From: Rudanella lutea DSM 19387
Lineage (GTDB): Bacteria > Bacteroidota > Bacteroidia > Cytophagales > Spirosomataceae
NCBI RefSeq assembly: GCF_000383955.1
Contig: NZ_KB913013.1
Location: 2,958,694-3,022,693, forward strand
Direction: 5' to 3'
DNA length: 64,000 bases
The translations under genes and the position numbers were made by a program. The notes under the pieces are model-generated. The model was not told the origin of the DNA, made no database searches, and saw nothing but the letters and a program-made list of their open reading frames with translations. Positions within the stretch are counted from its first letter, which is position 1, and each line of letters begins with the position of its first letter. Positions 58,316 to 64,000 of the stretch are shown here, one piece after another.

Positions 58316-60769
58316 CTAAAACTTGAAATTGTAGCTAAACGCTGGCACAATCGGGAATACCGAATACCGGAACAGCCCCGTTCGGGTAGTCTGGTTGGGG
58401 ACCTGCCCCTCGGTCACCGACTCAATCTGGTAAAAGAAGGGATTGCGCCGGTTATATAGGTTGTAGAAACTGAACTCCCAGGTGCGCTCATGGTGCCGCT
58501 TTTTCTTGTGAAACTGAATACCGAAATCCATGCGGTGGTAAGCCTCGGCCCGGAAGGTATTTTTCTGGGTTCCGTAGTCGCTCACGCGGGCTCCATAATC
58601 GAACAGGCCCGACACAATGGCTGCAGCGCCGGTTGTGCTACTGCCCCGGATGCCCGGCTCGTGCCGGTAGGCCCGGTACTCGGCCTGCGGTACCGTGAGG
58701 GCGTTGCCCGTGCCGTACACCCAGGCCGCCGAGAGGGTGATACGCTTGCTTAACTCGTAAATCCCGACGAGCGAAATATCGTGCCGACGATCGTAGCGCG
58801 GGTAAAACTTCTTCCCGCCGTTGAGCAACGGAAACTGCCACTGTGTCCAAGAGAGCGTGTAGCCCGCCCAGCCCGAAAAACGGCCTGTTTTTTTCTGAAG
58901 CAGCACCTCCGCCCCGTACGACCAGCCCCGCCCGGAGGTCACGTTGTCTTCCCAACGCACCTGCTGGGCCGAAGTAGGATCGCCAAGTAAGAGAAAACTG
59001 GCCCCCTCTCGGTAGTTGATGATATTGTTCATCGTCTTGTAATACCCCTCGACCGTGAGCGACAGGCCCGACTTGTTGAAGTCCTTTGCCAACCCGGCGG
59101 CTACCTGCTCTGACTGTTGCGGAGCCACGCGGTCGGTTGTGGGCACCCAGAGGTCGGTAGGCAGGCCGATACCCGTGTTGGAAAGCAGGTGAATGTACTG
59201 GTTCATGAGCGCGTACGACCCTTTGAGCGACAAATCGGGCTTGAGCATGTACGCAGCCGACAGCCGGGGCTCCGGCCGGATGTAGTTTACCTCTTTCTGG
59301 ACAAAATGACTCAGGCGAAGGCCACCATTCAGGCGCCAGCGCTCGTTGGGACGCCAGGTATCTTCGGCATAGATGCCCGACTCCAGCACGTCGATATTGT
59401 TGATCCGCCGATCGAAACCCACCGAGCCTGCATTTTTAAGCACAATTGCGCTGGGCGTAAACCGGTGCTGAATGGTTTGCACCCCAAACCGCAGCGAGTG
59501 TTGGGGGTTAGGGTAAAAATCAAGGTCGTACTTGAGCGAGAAATCGCGGATACCGGAGTTATACCGAAGCGAAAACAGGTCGGTGGCATTGTTGTTCCGG
59601 CCACGCTCGTCGGAGGCTATTTGAAATTTATAGTCGCTGTAAATAAGCGAAAGGTTCGAAAACAGGCGTTGCGAAAACAGGTGATTCCAGCGGAGGGTAC
59701 CGGTGGCATTACCCCAGCCCAGACCCACATCCGTGCCCGAATCATCTTCTTTCGCATAGAACCGGTCGCGGCCAAAGTAGCCACTCAGGTACACTTTGTC
59801 TTTATCCGTCAGGTCGTAATTAACCTTGGCGTTGAGGTCGTAGAAATAATAACCAGCCTGGGTTTGCCCGTCGGTTTGTGCCCGAATAAGCGGAGCAGCC
59901 ACTACGTCAAGGTACGTTCGGCGGCCCGACACCAGAAACGACCCCGACCGCTCGCCCGGTTTTTTGTTTTTGGCCAGGGGGCCTTCCAGCGTAAGCCTCG
60001 ACGAAATAAGCCCAATACCGCCCTCACCGTGCAGTTTCTCGCGGTTACCGTCTTTCATGTTCAGGTCGATAACCGACGACAGCCGCCCACCAAACCGGGC
60101 CGGAAAGCCGCCCTTGGTCAGCTCGACACTTTTGAGAGCGTCGCCGTTGAAAACCGAGAAAAACCCGAACAGGTGGTTGGCGTTGTACACCACGGCATCG
60201 TCCAGAATAATGAGGTTCTGGTCGGGGCCGCCCCCGCGCACGTAAATACCCGTGCTCCCCTCCGATCCTTTCTGCACACCCGGCATCAGCTGGAGTACCT
60301 TCAACACATCTTTTTCGCCCAGAAACGCCGGTATTTTCTTAATCTGCTGCACCGGTATATCGATCTGACTCATCTGGGGGGTATCGCTTACTTTTTCCTG
60401 CGTCCGGCTGGAGGTCACCGTTACCTCCGACAAGGTTTTGCCGGGATCGAGGGTCACATTACGCTGGGTGTCGCGCCGTAACGAAACCGTGTATTCAACC
60501 GCTTCGTACCCCACAAATGAGTACGCCAGCCGCACGCTGTCCTGCACGGGCAGCGTGAGCGAGTAAAAGCCATAGGTGTTGGTGGTGGTGCCGGTTGAGG
60601 TTCCCGGCAGGTACACATTGACCCCAATCAGGGCCTCCTGACTGCCAGCCTCGCGTACATACCCGCTTACCGTGGCTACGGGCGCGCTGGCCCGGGGCCG
60701 AACCGACTGGGCAAAAGCGGCAGAAACGGGCAACAGCAACGCCCAGAGAAACAGGTAACGAAACGTCAT
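58316..60769 (-). CDS. TonB-dependent receptor with carboxypeptidase-like N-terminal domain
   Basis: An 817-residue outer-membrane active transporter. A signal peptide covers about 1-20, then a CarboxypepD_reg-like domain (about 25-110; VSGYVREAGSQEALIGVNVY) and a TonB plug (about 115-225; IYVRGGGPDQNLIILDDAVV). The rest is a 22-strand-type barrel (about 230-817), ending in a C-terminal aromatic (FSYNFKF). It imports an unknown ligand with energy from TonB. The start at 60769 gives the signal peptide; 27 upstream residues look non-coding. The DUF4249 partner gene follows. Confidence 0.93.
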   Translation of the reverse strand: MTFRYLFLWALLLPVSAAFAQSVRPRASAPVATVSGYVREAGSQEALIGVNVYLPGTSTGTTTNTYGFYSLTLPVQDSVRLAYSFVGYEAVEYTVSLRRDTQRNVTLDPGKTLSEVTVTSSRTQEKVSDTPQMSQIDIPVQQIKKIPAFLGEKDVLKVLQLMPGVQKGSEGSTGIYVRGGGPDQNLIILDDAVVYNANHLFGFFSVFNGDALKSVELTKGGFPARFGGRLSSVIDLNMKDGNREKLHGEGGIGLISSRLTLEGPLAKNKKPGERSGSFLVSGRRTYLDVVAAPLIRAQTDGQTQAGYYFYDLNAKVNYDLTDKDKVYLSGYFGRDRFYAKEDDSGTDVGLGWGNATGTLRWNHLFSQRLFSNLSLIYSDYKFQIASDERGRNNNATDLFSLRYNSGIRDFSLKYDLDFYPNPQHSLRFGVQTIQHRFTPSAIVLKNAGSVGFDRRINNIDVLESGIYAEDTWRPNERWRLNGGLRLSHFVQKEVNYIRPEPRLSAAYMLKPDLSLKGSYALMNQYIHLLSNTGIGLPTDLWVPTTDRVAPQQSEQVAAGLAKDFNKSGLSLTVEGYYKTMNNIINYREGASFLLLGDPTSAQQVRWEDNVTSGRGWSYGAEVLLQKKTGRFSGWAGYTLSWTQWQFPLLNGGKKFYPRYDRRHDISLVGIYELSKRITLSAAWVYGTGNALTVPQAEYRAYRHEPGIRGSSTTGAAAIVSGLFDYGARVSDYGTQKNTFRAEAYHRMDFGIQFHKKKRHHERTWEFSFYNLYNRRNPFFYQIESVTEGQVPNQTTRTGLFRYSVFPIVPAFSYNFKF

Positions 60770-60992
60770 ACAAACGTGAATTTGTAACGGGGAGTACAAA
60801 CGTGGTGATTTGGTTGGAACGTCAGTCCAAACTACCCGGCAATTTAACATGCTTTAACAGACAACCTTTTCCTAACCGGATGAACGGTCATCGCACACTT
60901 CGGCCTAAATATTTGTTATTCCAGTAAACAATCCTCCGGGATTGTGGTAAAGAATAAGTGAGGCTCAACCGATTGAAAAACAGCACACGACC

Positions 60993-62339
60993 ATGTTAGA
61001 ATTTGATCAGCTTTCTCTGAATATTCCGGCCACCACCAAAAAACGGGTGGTGATTATCGGAGGTGGGTTCGGGGGGCTCAATGTCGCTTTAAATCTTGAC
61101 AGCCGCGATTTTCAGGTTGTCATGTTTGATAAACAGAACTACCACGCGTTCTGGCCTTTGTTGTACCAGGTAGCAACAGCCGGGCTCGAACCCGACTCCA
61201 TTGCCGAGCCCCTGCGCAAGGTATTTACCGATCAGGATGATTTTCACTTTCGGCTGGTGCGGGTTACGGGTGTCGACCCGACGGCCAAAACCGTCAAAAC
61301 CCTTATCGGCGACCTGTCGTACGACTATTTGGTGGTGGCCACGGGCTCCAAAAGCAACTTTTTTGGCAACGCGCAGGTACAAAAGTACGCCTTTCCGCTC
61401 AAGCAGATGACCGACGCCCTCAACCTCAGGAGTCAGTTACTGCAATGTTTTGAGCAGGCCAGCATTACCAAAGATCCCGAAATCCGGCAGTCGCTGCTCA
61501 ACTTCGTGATTGTGGGTGGTGGTCCCACGGGTGTCGAAATGGCCGGTTCAATCGCGGAGATGCGGAAGCACGTCCTGCCCAACGACTATCCGGGGCTCGA
61601 CTTCTCCAAGATGAACATTTACCTCGTAGAGGGCCTCGACCGGGTGTTACCGCCTATGGACCCCGAATCGAGCAAGGCCGCCCACGCGTATCTGGATGAG
61701 CTGGGCGTGGAGGTTAAGCTCAAAACCCTGGTAGATACGTACGACGGCCAAACGGTCATTCTGAAATCGGGCGAGCAGATCCGCAGCCAGACCCTAATCT
61801 GGGCTGCCGGGGTTACGGGCGCCCTGATCGACGGAATTCCGGCCGAAAGTGTTGAGCGCGGCCGGGTACTGGTCGATCAGTTCAATCAGATTCAGGGCCT
61901 GACCAATGTGTTTGCCATTGGCGACCTCGCCTACATGAAAGGGGGCGACCCCGACTTTCCGAACGGGCACCCTGGCGTGGCCCAACCCGCCATTCAGCAG
62001 GGTGAGCGGCTAGCCAAGAATCTTGGCCAATTGGTCCGCAACCGCGAAATGGAGCCGTTCCGGTATTTCAACAAAGGCAACCTGGCCATTGTGGGCCGCA
62101 ACCGGGCCGTAGCCGATTTGCCCCGCAACCTTCACCTTAAAGGGTTTCTGGCCTGGGCTACGTGGCTTTTTGTGCACATTTTCTACCTGATTGGGTTCCG
62201 CAACAAGCTGGTTGTACTTAGCAACTGGATCTACCGATTCTTTACCTACCAGCGCGGCACCCGGCTTATTATCCGGCCGTTTGTGCGAAAGGAAGACGTG
62301 CGGGCACAGGAATTTCTGGTGAAAAACGAAATGGTGTAA
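60993..62339 (+). CDS. Type II NADH dehydrogenase (NDH-2)
   Basis: A 448-residue FAD enzyme that passes electrons from NADH to quinone without proton pumping. The FAD-binding GGGFGG is at residues 24-29, the NADH-binding GGGPTGVE at about 172-179, and the second FAD motif VFAIGDLAYM at about 309-318. The C-terminal part (about 380-448) has amphipathic and hydrophobic helices (ATWLFVHIFYLIGFRNKL) that anchor it to the membrane. The frame and length are normal. Confidence 0.93.
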   Translation: MLEFDQLSLNIPATTKKRVVIIGGGFGGLNVALNLDSRDFQVVMFDKQNYHAFWPLLYQVATAGLEPDSIAEPLRKVFTDQDDFHFRLVRVTGVDPTAKTVKTLIGDLSYDYLVVATGSKSNFFGNAQVQKYAFPLKQMTDALNLRSQLLQCFEQASITKDPEIRQSLLNFVIVGGGPTGVEMAGSIAEMRKHVLPNDYPGLDFSKMNIYLVEGLDRVLPPMDPESSKAAHAYLDELGVEVKLKTLVDTYDGQTVILKSGEQIRSQTLIWAAGVTGALIDGIPAESVERGRVLVDQFNQIQGLTNVFAIGDLAYMKGGDPDFPNGHPGVAQPAIQQGERLAKNLGQLVRNREMEPFRYFNKGNLAIVGRNRAVADLPRNLHLKGFLAWATWLFVHIFYLIGFRNKLVVLSNWIYRFFTYQRGTRLIIRPFVRKEDVRAQEFLVKNEMV

Positions 62340-62357
62340 GTTGCTGAAGTGTTGTAA

Positions 62358-62387
62358 CCCTGCCAGTAGTCGAAGACCCTGGCAGGG
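62358..62387 (+). terminator. Hairpin after NDH-2
   Basis: A 9-bp perfect stem CCCTGCCAG (62358-62366 with 62379-62387), 12-nt loop, no strong T-run. It is 18 bases after the stop at 62339. Confidence 0.55.
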
Positions 62388-62459
62388 ATGCATATGAATA
62401 GGGTTGAACCAAAAATAATCTAATCACTCAATCGACTAACGGGGTACTGCTCTATTGTT

Positions 62460-62486
62460 CGGCTTGCGGTAACAATCCGCAAGCCG
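62460..62486 (+). terminator. Hairpin in the leader of the S46 peptidase gene
   Basis: A 10-bp perfect stem CGGCTTGCGG (62460-62469 with 62477-62486, 7-nt loop) is followed by GTTGCGTTTTATTATTTT. It ends 31 bases before the ATG, so it may be a weak terminator or a 5' leader structure. Confidence 0.5.
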
Positions 62487-62517
62487 TTGCGTTTTATTAT
62501 TTTCTGGAACGCATCTC

Positions 62518-64000
62518 ATGAGAAACCCTTCCGTTTGGATCGCCAGTGTAGTACTCACTGGCTTGTTTAGGTCTGCTCTGGCGCAACCAACCACGGCGCC
62601 CAACTCACTCGATACCGTAAAAGCCGGCCCATTTGACATGGGTAAGATGTGGACGTTCGATACGCCACCCAAAGAGTATTTCCGGCAAACGTATAATTTC
62701 ACCCCCGATGATAAATGGTTTGATGAAACCCGGCTGGCAGCCCTCCGGTTTGCCGACTACTGTTCGGCGTCGTTTGTGTCGGCTAACGGGCTCGTGATGA
62801 CCAATCACCACTGTGCCCGTGAGTCAGGAACGGGGGTAGTTCGGAAAGGGGAAGATTTCAACGCCAATGGCTTTTTTGCCAAAACCCTCGCCGAAGAACG
62901 GAAAGTACCGGGGCTGTTTGTCGATCAGCTGGTGCAGATTGTCGACGTGACCGGGCGGGTACAGGAGGCCATCGACCGGGCGGGGGCGGGCGCCGAAACC
63001 GCTCAGTTGCAGGCCCGCGAGCGCGAATTTGAAGCGATCAAAACCGAATACGCCAACAAGCCCGGCTTTAAAGGGCTGGAGTTGCAGGTCATCACGTTCT
63101 ACAACGGTGGTCGGTACGCATTGTATGGCTTCAAACGGTACGACGACGTGCGGCTGGTGTTTATGCCCGAGCTGCAACTGGGCTTTTTTGGTGGCGACCC
63201 CGACAACTTTACCTATCCGCGTTACGCCCTCGACTGCTCGTTTTTCCGGGTTTACGATCAGGGCAAACCCTTACGCACTACGCATTTCTTTAAGTTTAAC
63301 CTCAACGGCGTGCGCGACGGAGAGCCCATCTTTGTGGTCGGCAACCCCGGCAGCACCGAGCGGCTCAAAACCGTGGCCGAACTCCAGTTTGACCGGGATC
63401 ACCGACTGCCTTATATCACTACGCTGCTTCAGAATCGCTCAAAAGCCCTACAGGCGTACAACGTGACGGCCAAAAACGACAGCATTCTGAACGAGATATT
63501 CAGCTTCGAAAACAGTCTCAAAGCCATTGGTGGCCAATTGGCGGGCCTTCGTGACCCGTACCTGATGGCCCGCAAAGCCGCTTTCGAGAAGCAGTTTAAG
63601 GCCGAAGCCCAGAAGAAGAACATTCCGACCCAAACCTGGGACGAGCTGGCATCGACTACGGCCGAGTTGCGCGCCTTGTTTAACGACAACACCTACCTGG
63701 CCCCCAACCCGCTTGTGCAGGGCGAGTTGCTGGCCTTTGCCCAAAACCTTATTCAATACGGCGAACTGGCCCAGTCGCAACCGCAGGCCGCCCAACAGGC
63801 TCGCTCGCTGATGGTTCCCCCCACGCTCAAAAGTCGGCAGCTGGAAGAGGCTTTTCTGGCCGCGCACCTGGCCGAAGCCCAAACCGTTTTGGGCGCGGGT
63901 GACCCTTACGTTCAGGCGGCCCTAAACGGGCGCTCGCCCAAAGAAGCTGCGGCTTACCTGATTGCAAACACTAAGCTTACCAGCCCGCAGTTTGTCAACG
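62518..64000 (+). CDS. S46-family dipeptidyl-peptidase (partial, runs off window)
   Basis: The first 494 residues of an exported S46 serine peptidase (DPP7/DPP11 type), about 700 residues in full. A signal peptide covers about residues 1-22 (IASVVLTGLFRSALA). Then comes the conserved start region AGPFDMGKMWTFDTPPKEYF and the catalytic-His motif TNHHCA (His97/His98), followed by GFFGGDPDNFTYPRYALDCS and VVGNPGSTERLKT. The catalytic Ser and the end lie outside the window. Such enzymes release dipeptides from oligopeptides in the periplasm. The frame is open to the right edge. Confidence 0.9.
   Translation, partial: MRNPSVWIASVVLTGLFRSALAQPTTAPNSLDTVKAGPFDMGKMWTFDTPPKEYFRQTYNFTPDDKWFDETRLAALRFADYCSASFVSANGLVMTNHHCARESGTGVVRKGEDFNANGFFAKTLAEERKVPGLFVDQLVQIVDVTGRVQEAIDRAGAGAETAQLQAREREFEAIKTEYANKPGFKGLELQVITFYNGGRYALYGFKRYDDVRLVFMPELQLGFFGGDPDNFTYPRYALDCSFFRVYDQGKPLRTTHFFKFNLNGVRDGEPIFVVGNPGSTERLKTVAELQFDRDHRLPYITTLLQNRSKALQAYNVTAKNDSILNEIFSFENSLKAIGGQLAGLRDPYLMARKAAFEKQFKAEAQKKNIPTQTWDELASTTAELRALFNDNTYLAPNPLVQGELLAFAQNLIQYGELAQSQPQAAQQARSLMVPPTLKSRQLEEAFLAAHLAEAQTVLGAGDPYVQAALNGRSPKEAAAYLIANTKLTSPQFVN

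Noticed and set aside
59117-60481. A 454-codon open frame antisense to the TonB receptor
   Set aside because: It is the complement of a well-supported receptor gene with a signal peptide, plug and barrel. The translated product has no domain or export features.

Overview
The window looks like chromosome of a free-living Bacteroidota bacterium of the order Cytophagales, probably close to Spirosoma, Rudanella or Larkinella. This is an inference from gene content: a SusC-like TonB-dependent receptor with a DUF4249 lipoprotein, an S46 peptidase, a DUF748 protein, a bifunctional DAHP synthase/chorismate mutase, a Nudix-type repressor, and PSD1/DUF1501 genes. It also rests on promoter-like TAnnTTTG boxes and weak or absent Shine-Dalgarno sequences. 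Most of the DNA is fairly GC-rich. One stretch at about 39.9-41.8 kb is clearly AT-rich and looks acquired. I saw no rRNA, tRNA, CRISPR array, transposase or integrase.

Layout. 0-6.7 kb: end of a POT peptide transporter, SUI1-like factor, lipid kinase with a 37-residue membrane protein, DUF748 protein, and a module of a RecE-like nuclease, two unknown proteins and a divergent XRE regulator. 6.8-8.8 kb: sugar-1-kinase (TTG start) and UDP-glucose pyrophosphorylase. 8.9-15.5 kb: secreted sugar-related DUF1080 and TIM-barrel proteins, then a PSD1 cytochrome and a DUF1501 protein. 15.6-22.6 kb: OmpA lipoprotein, large zinc protease, YceI, sterol-desaturase-like enzyme, an AraC remnant and a PhyH dioxygenase. 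22.8-33.4 kb: an inorganic-carbon module: outer-membrane beta-barrel protein, SulP, DabA, DabB, a second SulP and a beta-carbonic anhydrase. 33.5-37.4 kb: three glycosyltransferases. 37.5-39.9 kb: acyl-CoA dehydrogenase and APH-like kinase. 40-43.5 kb: low-GC DUF4932 protein, di-haem peroxidase, small membrane protein. 43.6-49.8 kb: GrpB, Nudix regulator, ThuA, and a 1264-residue ThuA/sugar dehydrogenase/cytochrome fusion. 49.8-57.1 kb: M28 peptidase, GGGP synthase, two envelope proteins, LspA, proline dehydrogenase, DAHP synthase/chorismate mutase. 57.2-64 kb: DUF4249 and TonB receptor, NDH-2, and the start of an S46 peptidase.

The most unusual signals are non-coding. (1) TTAA tetranucleotides recur at an exact 11-bp period: two sets of four between sulP and dabA, three of four upstream of the beta-barrel gene, and a pair upstream of the second sulP. 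This suggests one response regulator controls the whole carbon module. (2) A palindromic operator overlaps the promoter region between the Nudix regulator and the ThuA genes. (3) Many gene ends carry long perfect inverted repeats built from iterated short words, sometimes overlapping stop codons or abutting a start codon. (4) A 15-bp palindrome is repeated at an exact 48-nt period inside a membrane glycosyltransferase gene and is translated in frame.
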